Source: Candidatus Borkfalkia ceftriaxoniphila (GTDB lineage: Bacteria > Bacillota > Clostridia > Christensenellales > Borkfalkiaceae). Taken from it: 64,000 nucleotides of DNA. The stretch is taken from assembly GCF_004134775.1 (NCBI RefSeq), contig NZ_SDOZ01000002.1:592004-656003 (forward strand), in the 5' to 3' direction. Positions 16,651-25,996 of the stretch are shown piece after piece. The notes beneath the pieces were generated by a model, which was not told where the DNA came from, did no database searches, and was given only the letters and a program-made list of their open reading frames with translations. Position 1 is the first letter of the stretch. Each line of letters begins with the position of its first letter. Position numbers and translations under genes: made by a program.

Positions 16651-17658
16651 TTATGATTTCGCCTTGCCCAACGATTCGCGGAACAGCGCGCGGCACGACA
16701 TGGTGACGGAAGTAGATTCCCCTCCCGCGACCGCATTCCGTATTTCGAGCATCATTCGGCGGCCGATCTCGTTGCGGGGCACGTCGATGGTCGCGATCTG
16801 CGGGTAGACGAGTTCGGAAATTGCGATCCCGTCACAGCCGATCACCGAAATATCGTCGGGAACGTGCAGACCGGCCCGTGAAAATTCGCTCATCATACCC
16901 AGCGCACACATATCGTTTATGGCAAAATAGGCGGACGCCTCACAATGATGCGCCAACGCAAAACGCGCCGTATTCACGCCGTTCTGCTCCGAGGACGTCT
17001 TGGGAAAATCCCCGTAGATCAACTGATACGGATGCTTTTCGAATCCCAATTCTTCATACGCGCACATATATGTATTGACGCGCTCATCCTGCCGGGCCAC
17101 CTCTTCGGGAAAACCCACGGCATAGGAGAGTTTGCGGTGACCGTATTCTTTTGCTTTTAGCATCAATTCTTTCAGCGCGGGACGCGCGTCGAAATTGACC
17201 TGAGAACTGACGAGCGGATCGAAACAGACCAGATGCGCGCCTTGTTTCATTAAAGCCGTCTGCAATTCCTGCGTGTAGGGAATATTGGAAAGATTGATCA
17301 CGCCCGCAAAGCGACGCCCCATCAAGTCCTTATATTTATGCCAGATATCCCCTTTGATGAAAAAGATGCTCACATTGTAGCCGTGCACCGCGGCTTCTTC
17401 TTCGATCCCCTGTAAAACGTCGATAAAATACGGGTTGTTGATTTCGCTGATGATGACGCCGACCTGCATACTGTTATTCATTTTCAGGCCCTTGGCGATG
17501 AGATTGGGATGGTAATTGAGTTCCTTTGCAGCCTTTTTGACCCGTTCGACGATTTCAGGACGGGCTTCCTTGGAATGATTGAGTACATTGGATACGGTCG
17601 TGACCGAAACGCCGGCGTGTTCCGCAACGTCCTTTCTCGTACACATTCTTCCGCCCAT
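16651..17658 (-). CDS. LacI-family transcriptional regulator of glycan locus 1
   Basis: This 335-residue regulator has an N-terminal LacI helix-turn-helix (TRKDVAEHAGVSVTTVSNVLN, about residues 6-26), a hinge helix and a periplasmic-binding-like sensor domain (from VGVIISEINNPYF). ATG at 17658 has AGGAGG 7 nt upstream; the frame continues to 17679, where it meets the permease stop. It is the last gene of the locus 1 operon, so it is probably autoregulated through the two palindromes after the operon promoter at 29936-29980. The inducer is presumably a breakdown product of the glycan this locus imports. Confidence 0.92.
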   Translation of the reverse strand: MGGRMCTRKDVAEHAGVSVTTVSNVLNHSKEARPEIVERVKKAAKELNYHPNLIAKGLKMNNSMQVGVIISEINNPYFIDVLQGIEEEAAVHGYNVSIFFIKGDIWHKYKDLMGRRFAGVINLSNIPYTQELQTALMKQGAHLVCFDPLVSSQVNFDARPALKELMLKAKEYGHRKLSYAVGFPEEVARQDERVNTYMCAYEELGFEKHPYQLIYGDFPKTSSEQNGVNTARFALAHHCEASAYFAINDMCALGMMSEFSRAGLHVPDDISVIGCDGIAISELVYPQIATIDVPRNEIGRRMMLEIRNAVAGGESTSVTMSCRALFRESLGKAKS

Positions 17659-17678
17659 AGCGTATCCTCCTGTTTTCA

Positions 17679-18554
17679 TTACATTTTGATCCCCGCGGAC
17701 ATATCGCCGCCGATCGAATATTTCAAGCCGACCATCGTGGTTATGACCAGAGGCGCGCCTGCCATCAGATAGAGCGCATACTCCACGCCGAGTTGCCCCG
17801 ACGCTTCCACCGCGCGCCCCACCAACTGTTTCAAAACGGGCATCAGCGGACTGATTTCCTGTGTTTCTATAAGCAGCAACCCCCAGATATAATCGTTATA
17901 ACTCGCACTGAAAATATTGATGGAATGCAACCCGATGATGGGCAGCGCTAACGGAAAAGCGATCTGAAAACACATACGGAATTCGCTTGCGCCGTCGATG
18001 CGGCCGCTCTCGAACAGTTCCTGCGGCTGCTGCTCCAAAAATGTGCGGAACAGTAAGATCGTGCCAACCTGGTGCCCCGATACCGCGGGCAAAATGAGCC
18101 CCAGCCAGTTATTTTTCAGCCCCAGATTGATGATGGTAAGATAGGTCGGCGTCATTGTGAGCACCATGGGAACCATCATCAGCGACATCAAAAGAGCAAA
18201 CAATACGTTGGTTCCGGGAAATTTTATGCGGGCAAACACATACGAGGTCGCAACTGCGAGCACCACCGCGGCAAACGTGATGATCAGGGATATCACGATA
18301 GAGTTGAGCATGTTCGGCAGCGCCTGAAAAAACGCCGAACTGTAGTTGGAAAACATGGGCGTTTTGGGAAAAGTCCAGAATTCATCGCCATGGAATTCCT
18401 GCGTGGTCTTCAAAGAAAACACGAAAGTCATAAACAGCGGCAAAAGCGCCATGATGACCATCAGGAATATATACAGCACGATCAGGCTCTGCACTATTAT
18501 ACTATCCGAACCCTTTCTTTTACAAGCCTTTTTAAAAGATTGCGCTAAAGTCAT
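17679..18554 (-). CDS. ABC sugar permease, MalG type
   Basis: This 291-residue permease has six TM segments. The EAA loop reads ESGRIDGASEFRMCFQIAFP, placing it in the carbohydrate (CUT1) MalG/LplC-like group. ATG at 18554 has GGGGGCG upstream; the in-frame TTG at 18572 overlaps the preceding stop and is less likely. It pairs with the unusual fused permease directly upstream and with the solute-binding protein at 25997-27724. No ATPase gene is in the operon, so a shared MsmX-like subunit is expected from elsewhere. Confidence 0.92.
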   Translation of the reverse strand: MTLAQSFKKACKRKGSDSIIVQSLIVLYIFLMVIMALLPLFMTFVFSLKTTQEFHGDEFWTFPKTPMFSNYSSAFFQALPNMLNSIVISLIITFAAVVLAVATSYVFARIKFPGTNVLFALLMSLMMVPMVLTMTPTYLTIINLGLKNNWLGLILPAVSGHQVGTILLFRTFLEQQPQELFESGRIDGASEFRMCFQIAFPLALPIIGLHSINIFSASYNDYIWGLLLIETQEISPLMPVLKQLVGRAVEASGQLGVEYALYLMAGAPLVITTMVGLKYSIGGDMSAGIKM

Positions 18555-18568
18555 ATTTTTCGCCCCCG

Positions 18569-20524
18569 TCAATAGATCGATTCCGTCTTGATACGCATAT
18601 TGGCAAGCGTGACGATAAATATGAGCACGAACAGCAATAAACTCATAGCCGCGGCGACGCCGTAATCGAAATATTTGTTGATCTGATAATAAATTTCCAA
18701 CGCGGGGATCATCGTTCCGTATTCACCGCCGGTGGTCAAATAACTGCGCCCGAAATCCTGGATCGAGGCGATAAAGGTCGTTACGAAAATATATTTGAGT
18801 TGCGGCGTCAAAAGCGGTACGTCTATCACGAACATACGCCGCACTTTATTGCAGCCGTCCAGTTTCGCCGCTTCGATCAGTGAATCGGGGATACCCCGCA
18901 AGGCGCTGAACAGCAGAATATAGGAACCTAAAAACGGGAATCCGTAAAAAATCAACGCGTTCCGCGCAGTTTCCTCGTTTCCCAGCCAGTTAAAATCAAA
19001 CTGAGAAAAGCCCAGGCTCTGCAAAAACATATTGATCAGTCCGTTGGAACCGTAAATGCCGCTCGTCCATATGTAAATGAGCGCCACGCCGGGCAAAATC
19101 CCGGGCAGAACGGTGAGCACCCGCGCAACGTAACCGAGTTTTTGCATGCGCAGGATAAACATGAATTCCGCCAGGATAAAGCAAGGGATCAGCGCCTTTA
19201 TCAGGTCCGTCACCAAAAATACGAGCATATTGCCCGCGCTCGCGAAAAACGCGGCGTTGCGGAACACGGACAGAAAATTTTCGAAAAACACGAATTCGGT
19301 CTTTACGCCCGGCACGTATTTGGTAAAAGCCAGGATAAAGCCCCATACGACGGGAAAGAACCCGAATATCGCCAGCAAACCGAAGGGGATACACAAATAG
19401 AGATAGGTCTTTTTGTACGTCCACAGCGCTTTGCCCAAACGGCGGAAAAAATTCTCGGTCTTATAGCGGGTCGCGGGAAACGCGAGCAGCACCGCGATCA
19501 GTTCCGCCACGACACCCGCCGCCGAAAGCGCGCCGAATACGGGAAGCAAAATTTTAAAGGTATGGTTGGCGACGATACGGCTGAAATCGTAGGCGGAAAT
19601 ATTGTCCGATTTGTCGATCAGAAACACGCCCTGTTCCGCGACCATGATCTTGGAGACTTGAATGCCCGTATCGACCTTGTAAACGCGGTTTCCGTCGAAA
19701 TAGGAAATATCGTTGCGGTTGGACAGCGCGACGATCCGTCCGCCGTCCGACGATACGGAAACGAACCGCTCTCCGCCGCCGACACGGGATAAAACCTTTC
19801 CCGCTCCGTCGTATTCCACGAATTTTCCGTCCTTGGTAACGGCGAGATAATTTTCGCCCGAGGCGATCATATAGATCAATTCTTCGTTCGTAACGGTAAA
19901 GATCTCTTCGGGGGAAGCGGACACGTTTTCGGTATCGAAACGATAAGGCGTCGCGTCGACGCCGAGCGCGAAAACCATGCCCGAATCCGTCATTTCTATA
20001 TTGGAAAATTCCGGCAGATCGTTCGCGCTCTTTTTTGCGCTGCCTAAATCGGTCGAGTTCCCGCTGCGCGAAAATACGACCATTTGGTTTTTCGTCTTCA
20101 GTTTGGTATAGATCACGGCGTGTTCCGCATCGGCGGCAATGGCGACAGGCTCGTAGGAAAGGCCGACTTTTCCGAGAAAAGCACCCTCTTCGTCCAAGAC
20201 AAAAAACTCTTTCGTTTCCGCCGTCACACACAATAATTCGCCGCCGTCCGCCACGATGTCGCGCAGGGCGCCCTCCGATTCCAGGCGGTATTCCCACAGC
20301 GTTTCATCTTCGTAGGTTTTACAGATGACGCGGCCGTCGCGGGTACCGACGATCTGTTTATCCGCCGTCGTTTCGATCACCGTCGGCGTGAAGCCGTGCG
20401 CTGTCAACGTCATGGCCGAACGGTCGTTCAAGTTGACGGCGGATACAATTGTCATAATCAGCATAATAACGACGGCAACCGATACCGCCGTTACTATGCC
20501 GAACCGTTTGGTCCGAATTTTCAT
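18569..20524 (-). CDS. ABC sugar permease (MalF type) with N-terminal extracellular repeat domain
   Basis: This 651-residue protein is about twice the size of a normal MalF-type permease. TM1 (residues 8-30) is followed by about 280 residues without membrane segments (40-320), made of short beta-strand repeats such as TRDGRVICKTYEDETLWEYRL and TKDGKFVEYDGAGKVLSRV, resembling PQQ/WD-like propeller blades. TM2 (324-350) leads into a complete permease (372-645) with EAAKLDGCNKVRRMFVIDVP at 551-570. With TM1 as a signal anchor, the repeat domain would be outside the cell, next to the solute-binding protein. The next permease gene overlaps or abuts its stop. Permease identity is firm; the blade fold and its role are inference. 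Confidence 0.88.
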   Translation of the reverse strand: MKIRTKRFGIVTAVSVAVVIMLIMTIVSAVNLNDRSAMTLTAHGFTPTVIETTADKQIVGTRDGRVICKTYEDETLWEYRLESEGALRDIVADGGELLCVTAETKEFFVLDEEGAFLGKVGLSYEPVAIAADAEHAVIYTKLKTKNQMVVFSRSGNSTDLGSAKKSANDLPEFSNIEMTDSGMVFALGVDATPYRFDTENVSASPEEIFTVTNEELIYMIASGENYLAVTKDGKFVEYDGAGKVLSRVGGGERFVSVSSDGGRIVALSNRNDISYFDGNRVYKVDTGIQVSKIMVAEQGVFLIDKSDNISAYDFSRIVANHTFKILLPVFGALSAAGVVAELIAVLLAFPATRYKTENFFRRLGKALWTYKKTYLYLCIPFGLLAIFGFFPVVWGFILAFTKYVPGVKTEFVFFENFLSVFRNAAFFASAGNMLVFLVTDLIKALIPCFILAEFMFILRMQKLGYVARVLTVLPGILPGVALIYIWTSGIYGSNGLINMFLQSLGFSQFDFNWLGNEETARNALIFYGFPFLGSYILLFSALRGIPDSLIEAAKLDGCNKVRRMFVIDVPLLTPQLKYIFVTTFIASIQDFGRSYLTTGGEYGTMIPALEIYYQINKYFDYGVAAAMSLLLFVLIFIVTLANMRIKTESIY

Positions 20525-20532
20525 TCTTTCGT

Positions 20533-23500
20533 TTAATCCTCTTTTTTACGCAATGTCAAAGTAATAGCAACCGCGGCTAACAATACTATGCCTCCGGAAA
20601 TTGCCGAACTTACGGCAATGCTCGAGCCGCAGCCCTTCTTCTCATCTTCGCCGGGTTTTTCTTCATTTCCGGGTTCATCGCCGCCGGGATTGCCTCCGTT
20701 TCCGGAGAGTTTGAGTTCCACTGCTGCGGAAAGTTCGCTGTCACCGAACGTGGTGCCGTTGCCCTCCGCTTTCACCTGAATGCTGTGCGTTTCCCCGTCG
20801 GAGAAATAATCGGTAAAGTCGAATTCCGTAGCGCTCACGATCTCCGCCGCTTCGCCGTCCACGTACACGATGTACTGCTTTGCGCCTTCCACGGCGTTCC
20901 AAACCACTTTATTTCCTTCGACTTTCAGAACGGGGGCATCCAGCGCGTCGAGGAAATACTCTTTCGCCCATGCGGGGATATCCTTTCTCTCTTCGTTAAA
21001 GGCGCCGAAAGCGATCAGCGAACCGGTCGTATCGGAAACGTGTTCTTCGCTCGCACGGGTATCGAAAGCGATCTCGATCGTCGCGTTGTCAAAGCGGGTC
21101 AAATTGCCGACGTCGCTGAGCATAAGTCCGTTTTCGCGGCTCTCTTTATGATTGAACATGGTCAATACTGTATCGTCCAGAAGTTTGATCGACCAAACCT
21201 GCTCTTTATCCAGTTTTACGCTTCCCTTCGGGGTATCGTTCGCAACAGGCTGACCGCCGTCGGGCATGAACACCTGCTGGAACAGTTCTACCGTTACCAG
21301 GCTGCCCGTGGAAACGAGGTCGCCCGTATTGTACGCGCGGATATGCGTTTCGATGCGCACGCCCGCCTGTTTGACATAGATTACGAATTCAACGAAATCC
21401 GAAGGCGTAAGCGCGGAGTAGTCGAAAATATCGCCGAATTTTACGGAAACCGTAAAGCCCTCGGACAGATCGACGTTTTCCTGTTTCGTGAGGAGCGTAT
21501 ACCCTTTCATGGAAACGCTGCCGTCTTCGTTCAGCACGGGAGCCTGCTCCAGCGCCTTGGAAACAGTCCAATCACCTAAGGAAAGTTCTGCCGTCACGTA
21601 CACGACGGCGGTGCCGCCGTCCGTGGCGATCTCGATAATATTGACGAAACTGCCGCCCGTCAAATGATCGGTGCCCTCTCCGACCGCCATCGTTTTTACG
21701 ACGGATCCGGGGATCGTTACCGTACCCTTGCCGCTGTCGTCGACCGCAAATACCGCTTCGCTTTCCGAAAGTTCGCGCCCGTTCAAAAGCACGTAACGAT
21801 CGGCGCCGTCTTTAAGATCGACCTTCACGACGATATCTTCCGCCGCGTTCAGATCCACGCTTATTTCGTCTTCCTGCCCTTCGCCGAGAACGGGAGCCTG
21901 CTGCGCGATCGCTTCTACCGTTATGATGACGCTCGCCGACCCGTTTTCGGTGACGACGGTCAGTTCATACTCGCCCGCGTGCAGCCGATTGAGCATTTCG
22001 GCGGAAAGGGTGACGATATCGCCTTCCAGAACGTCTGTCAGCGTTTCGCCGTTCAGATGTATGCTGCGCACGGCGTCTTCGCCGACCAACTCCACCTTGA
22101 CGGTAATATCTTCGAACTGTCCGATTTTTGCTTTCAGCGCGGTCTGCGGAGTCAGACTGACCGCCGAGCGTACGTTCACGCGCAGAACGAGCGTCGTGCC
22201 CACGTTCGTCGTGATCTTGAAGGTTTGCACACCGTTGTTCAAGGTTTCCAAAAGCGTGGATTTCAGGGTCAGCGTCCCTTCCGACAGGGTGTAATCGGCG
22301 GAAGCGAGCGCGCGCCCCGAGGCGTCCTCGATTTTGGCGAATTCTACGTTTGCGGGATAGCGGACGGTAAAGGTAACGTCATTTCCCGAATCTTTCACGT
22401 AAACTTCCTCCGCACTGTCTGTCGTAGGCATCTGCGCGAAATTGCTGAGTTTGTATTCGCCCTTTATTTTATATGTCGCAGACGCTTCGTCCGCCATCAC
22501 GGTGATCTGTACGCGGGTAAGATCCCCGAGAACGGGCGCGAGGTCGGCCGCCGTATAATTGACGATGGTCGAGCCGTTGACCTTATAGCAATAGCCGCCG
22601 TTTCCGTTATCTCCGAAATAAATCTTACGGGTCAGCCAGCCGTTCTCCACCGTATCCTTGTTTGCATATGCCGTAGGAGCCGGCTGCGCGTTGATACCCT
22701 GCGCCTGCGCGTGCTCGCGGGTTCCGTTATCGAACAGTCCGAGCGTGGCGCCGCCGGAGAAATAAAAGCCTTCGTAATTGCGGTTCGCCACCGATTTTAC
22801 AGTGGTCAATTGATTCATGCCGAAACCGCGCACGCTGATAAACGTATTTTTATCGGGTTTAAAGCCTTCGGGAATAGACATCGTAAATTCGATGTTTTCT
22901 TTCGTCAGATCGAAACTGCGGCCGTAGATAAATCTCGTTCTCGACATGCCGTTCGTTCCCTTGATCTCGGAATAATGCACGCCGTTTTCGATCACTTCCG
23001 ACGCAGCCTTATCCGTGGCGAACCAGCCGCCCTTGACGGCATCGTACTCTTCCGCCATCGACTCGATGCCAATCTCGAATTCCGCCTGCTGATTGGTACG
23101 GCTGAAAGCGTATAAGTGCATGGCGGAGGTATCCATCGCAAATCCCTCGTAGCATTCCTCGAGCGCTTTGACATACTCCGCGGCCGAAGCGGGATTTTTA
23201 TCGAAAATCGTGCCGCCGAACGGGTTGACCATGGAGCCGTTGAGCCAGAACATGGGCATGCCGTCCAGTTCCGCGCCGCTCAAAGAGAGCGTCGCGCCGT
23301 CCGTCCATGCGGAGGCAGCATCGAAATCGGAGTTCGCCGTGGTGTTATCGTAATACAGACTGTTCGTCGTGTAACTCAACGTTCCGTCTGCCGCGATCTT
23401 GAAATTGTTTACGTAATAAGTGAACAGGGCAAAATTGCCGTCCGCTTTCTTGCTGAAAATGAACACGTACGCCTTTTGCGCCGTTTCGCTGCCGGGCTGC

Positions 23501-23808
23501 GCGCTGAGAGCAAAGCCTATGCTGTTTTCATCTCCCTTGATCCAGTTTTCGCCCGTTGTACCGCTGAATTTGTTGACTTTGAACTGAAGATCGAAGCCGT
23601 TCGCCAAATCGAGGGTGTTCTGATACTCCGCGACAAATACGTTCCCCTCGCCCGAAGAGATGGTATTCCCGCTGATCGTAGTCGTTCCGTTCTTTGCCGT
23701 CCAGACCGCTTCGCCGCGCACAGCGGTAAAACCGATCAGGCACACTGCGCTCACGATCAGCAACAACGCCGCAACGACCAAAGCGCACAGTTTTTTTGTT
23801 TTAGTCAT
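20533..23808 (-). CDS. Large secreted surface protein: lectin-like, X2/Ig-like and FN3-like modules, C-terminal anchor
   Basis: The 1091-residue protein has a signal peptide (about 1-33). The first 470 residues look like two or more jelly-roll/concanavalin-like domains. Three tandem Ig or X2-like modules follow (about 480-760; repeated pattern of DVTFTVRYPAN, DITVKVELVGE, DIVVKVDLKDG), then another jelly-roll domain and an FN3-like module (LDAPVLKVEGNKVVWNAVEG). A Gly/Pro/Glu linker precedes the tail KKGCGSS, a hydrophobic segment and RKKED. The tail resembles a sorting signal but has no LPxTG. AAGGAGG precedes the ATG. It probably binds the locus 1 glycan at the cell surface. No catalytic domain is recognised. 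Confidence 0.75.
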   Translation of the reverse strand: MTKTKKLCALVVAALLLIVSAVCLIGFTAVRGEAVWTAKNGTTTISGNTISSGEGNVFVAEYQNTLDLANGFDLQFKVNKFSGTTGENWIKGDENSIGFALSAQPGSETAQKAYVFIFSKKADGNFALFTYYVNNFKIAADGTLSYTTNSLYYDNTTANSDFDAASAWTDGATLSLSGAELDGMPMFWLNGSMVNPFGGTIFDKNPASAAEYVKALEECYEGFAMDTSAMHLYAFSRTNQQAEFEIGIESMAEEYDAVKGGWFATDKAASEVIENGVHYSEIKGTNGMSRTRFIYGRSFDLTKENIEFTMSIPEGFKPDKNTFISVRGFGMNQLTTVKSVANRNYEGFYFSGGATLGLFDNGTREHAQAQGINAQPAPTAYANKDTVENGWLTRKIYFGDNGNGGYCYKVNGSTIVNYTAADLAPVLGDLTRVQITVMADEASATYKIKGEYKLSNFAQMPTTDSAEEVYVKDSGNDVTFTVRYPANVEFAKIEDASGRALASADYTLSEGTLTLKSTLLETLNNGVQTFKITTNVGTTLVLRVNVRSAVSLTPQTALKAKIGQFEDITVKVELVGEDAVRSIHLNGETLTDVLEGDIVTLSAEMLNRLHAGEYELTVVTENGSASVIITVEAIAQQAPVLGEGQEDEISVDLNAAEDIVVKVDLKDGADRYVLLNGRELSESEAVFAVDDSGKGTVTIPGSVVKTMAVGEGTDHLTGGSFVNIIEIATDGGTAVVYVTAELSLGDWTVSKALEQAPVLNEDGSVSMKGYTLLTKQENVDLSEGFTVSVKFGDIFDYSALTPSDFVEFVIYVKQAGVRIETHIRAYNTGDLVSTGSLVTVELFQQVFMPDGGQPVANDTPKGSVKLDKEQVWSIKLLDDTVLTMFNHKESRENGLMLSDVGNLTRFDNATIEIAFDTRASEEHVSDTTGSLIAFGAFNEERKDIPAWAKEYFLDALDAPVLKVEGNKVVWNAVEGAKQYIVYVDGEAAEIVSATEFDFTDYFSDGETHSIQVKAEGNGTTFGDSELSAAVELKLSGNGGNPGGDEPGNEEKPGEDEKKGCGSSIAVSSAISGGIVLLAAVAITLTLRKKED

Positions 23809-23830
23809 AAAATCCTCCTTATTATAATGT

Positions 23831-25987
23831 TCAATCCACGATCACGCGGACGGGTATCTGCGTACCGTTCCAATCCGCCGTGATCGTCGTTTCGCCCTTC
23901 GCTTTTGCCGTAACAAGTCCGTTTTCGCCGACAGAAATCACAGAAGTATCGTAATTTCCGTAGGTCACGCCCTGCTCGCGGAAATAGATCTCGTATTGAA
24001 ACTGAAAACGATAGCGCACATATAACTTCAACTGGGAAGTATCGCCGATATGCAGACGAATTTCGGATCTCATCGCCCGTACGGAAGTTACGGAAATCTC
24101 GTCTTCGTCGGCAAACGCCTCCATGCCCGAAAGTCCGATCGCCGTCGTTTCGGTCGCTCCCGCGCCCACGATGCGTACGCCGTTCGCCGAAATCGTTTCG
24201 TCGAACACGATGGTCACGGGCACGATCGCCGTGGACGTGGAAGGCTCGGACAGAAAATGATAAGACCATTTCTCCGTATCCGTCCATTCGCCGCCCGCGG
24301 AGCGCACCTGCACCTTGAACGTTGCGGGATAAAAGCCCGCCTCGATCTGCGAATACAGATGAACGCCTTTGAGCGGCGCGTTCTTCCCGTCCGCCGTCTG
24401 CAACCCCATCCACTTTTCGCCGTTCGCCTGCGTGTTGTACACGGTATCCACGTCGCTGTCGGTCAAGGCATCAAGCCCCGCGGCGTTCGAGCCGATCGCC
24501 TCGGTAAAAGCGCCCTCGCCCACGTACACGATGAAATTATCGCTCAGCCTGTCGTCGCCGCCGTATTTCATGTAAACGTGCGTCATGCCCGTTTTTTTGG
24601 CTGTGACGAGCCCGCTTTCCGAAATATCGACGATCGACGTATCGTAGCCGTAAAACTCGATATTTGCGATCTCCGACGCGCTCAGAACGCGCGTTTCCAT
24701 ATTGTTATCCAGAAGTTTGATGCGCAGTTGATGCGCGGGTTTCCCCATACGGATACGCACGTACGGATCGGAAACGAATACCGACTGGGGCGCGCTGCCC
24801 GTAGTGGTAGCTTGCGAAGGCACTTTCTGCAGTCGGGTGATACCGCGGTCGGTTTCCACTTTTTCGCTCACTTTGAACGTGACTTTGCAGATTCTCGTAG
24901 CCCAGTTTACCACGGTGGCGTTTGAATTTTCGGCATGGGCGTAAGCGAAGTAGACGGGATCGCCTTTGCGGATATGTCCGTCGCTACGTTTGGAAAGGCC
25001 GCCGTTATGCGCGTATTTGGTAAAATTCGTGCTGGTATAAGAGACCTCTTCGTCCCACGTGATACCGTCGGCGGACTGGCGCACCGCAATGCGGCAGTTA
25101 TCCATGTACCGCCTCGACACGTTGACGAAGATGAAACGGTCGTAAGCCTCTAAATAAGCGACGTCGCCGCTGTCCTCCGCCTCTCCGTCGCCCCGTTCAA
25201 AGGCGACGCCGCGGTATTCGAGTTTGGCGGGCCAGTTTTCGTCGTCCGCAGGAGCCGTAGCCACGCGAACGCTGTTATCCCCTTCCTCCCCCGCGGCATT
25301 GTTATCCCAGGTGTAGTACATGTAGATCACGCCGTCTTTCACTACAAAAGTGGGTTCACCCGCGCCGAATGCGTCCGATTTGGGGGTATCGGTCGCGGCC
25401 TCGTCGAAATAGACGACGGGTTGCGCCTCAGATGTGCTCCAGCCCTGACCGTTCCACTTTTCGTTGAAAGGACCGTAAACGTTTTTCGAACGGGCAACGA
25501 ACACGTTGTTATCCCGCCCGTAAACGTTATAACACGACGTATAGCCGATATAGTAATATTCGCCGATCTTCACCGCGCCAGGATCGCACACGCTCCACGC
25601 GTCGTCGGTGCCGGGCGTGGGCGTCAGGGCGATCGTTTCATCCGACCAGGACGTGCCGCCGTTGTCACTGCTGCGGTAACGGATCCAGTCCCACTGCGTC
25701 TTAAAGCGGCCCGGAGAAGAAGTCCACATATGCAGCGTGCCTTCTTCGTCGAGGATCATGCTCGGCCCGTAGCGGTAGGAATTTTCCACCACGCGCGGAT
25801 TCGGGCTGTGCACCAGTTTATCGGTATCGGGCAGGATTTTGAGCGACACGTGGTCGGTCAGTTTTTCGACGGGAGGATCCGGGGGATTATCGTCCCCCGA
25901 ACCCGTATTCCCGCACCCGATCGCCGAAAACGACAGCGCGCAAACGAGAAGAGCGCAAAAGATCAATCTTGACAATCTTTTTATCAT
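23831..25987 (-). CDS. Propeller-type glycoside hydrolase-like lipoprotein with F5/8-type and Ig-like (Big2) domains (copy B)
   Basis: This 718-residue lipoprotein has a signal peptide ending SAIGC (lipid Cys about 25). Residues about 45-390 form a beta-propeller like GH43/GH117 or sialidase folds, with an Asp-box SSDNGGTSW and the segments VCDPGAVKIGEYYYIGYTS and FGAGEPTFVVKDGVIYMYY. Then come a Big2-like domain (YDTSIVDISESGLVTAKKTG), an F5/8 type C-like domain (about 500-630) and a second Big2 domain at the C-terminus. It is a paralogue of the first gene of the operon. Catalytic residues cannot be assigned, so it may cleave or only bind a polysaccharide. Confidence 0.78.
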   Translation of the reverse strand: MIKRLSRLIFCALLVCALSFSAIGCGNTGSGDDNPPDPPVEKLTDHVSLKILPDTDKLVHSPNPRVVENSYRYGPSMILDEEGTLHMWTSSPGRFKTQWDWIRYRSSDNGGTSWSDETIALTPTPGTDDAWSVCDPGAVKIGEYYYIGYTSCYNVYGRDNNVFVARSKNVYGPFNEKWNGQGWSTSEAQPVVYFDEAATDTPKSDAFGAGEPTFVVKDGVIYMYYTWDNNAAGEEGDNSVRVATAPADDENWPAKLEYRGVAFERGDGEAEDSGDVAYLEAYDRFIFVNVSRRYMDNCRIAVRQSADGITWDEEVSYTSTNFTKYAHNGGLSKRSDGHIRKGDPVYFAYAHAENSNATVVNWATRICKVTFKVSEKVETDRGITRLQKVPSQATTTGSAPQSVFVSDPYVRIRMGKPAHQLRIKLLDNNMETRVLSASEIANIEFYGYDTSIVDISESGLVTAKKTGMTHVYMKYGGDDRLSDNFIVYVGEGAFTEAIGSNAAGLDALTDSDVDTVYNTQANGEKWMGLQTADGKNAPLKGVHLYSQIEAGFYPATFKVQVRSAGGEWTDTEKWSYHFLSEPSTSTAIVPVTIVFDETISANGVRIVGAGATETTAIGLSGMEAFADEDEISVTSVRAMRSEIRLHIGDTSQLKLYVRYRFQFQYEIYFREQGVTYGNYDTSVISVGENGLVTAKAKGETTITADWNGTQIPVRVIVD

Positions 25988-25996
25988 AGCGCCCTC

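Noticed and set aside
21664..23115. 483-codon plus-strand open frame
   Set aside because: It is antisense to the surface protein at 20533-23808, has no promoter or ribosome site, and its translation is low-complexity Arg/His-rich with no domain.
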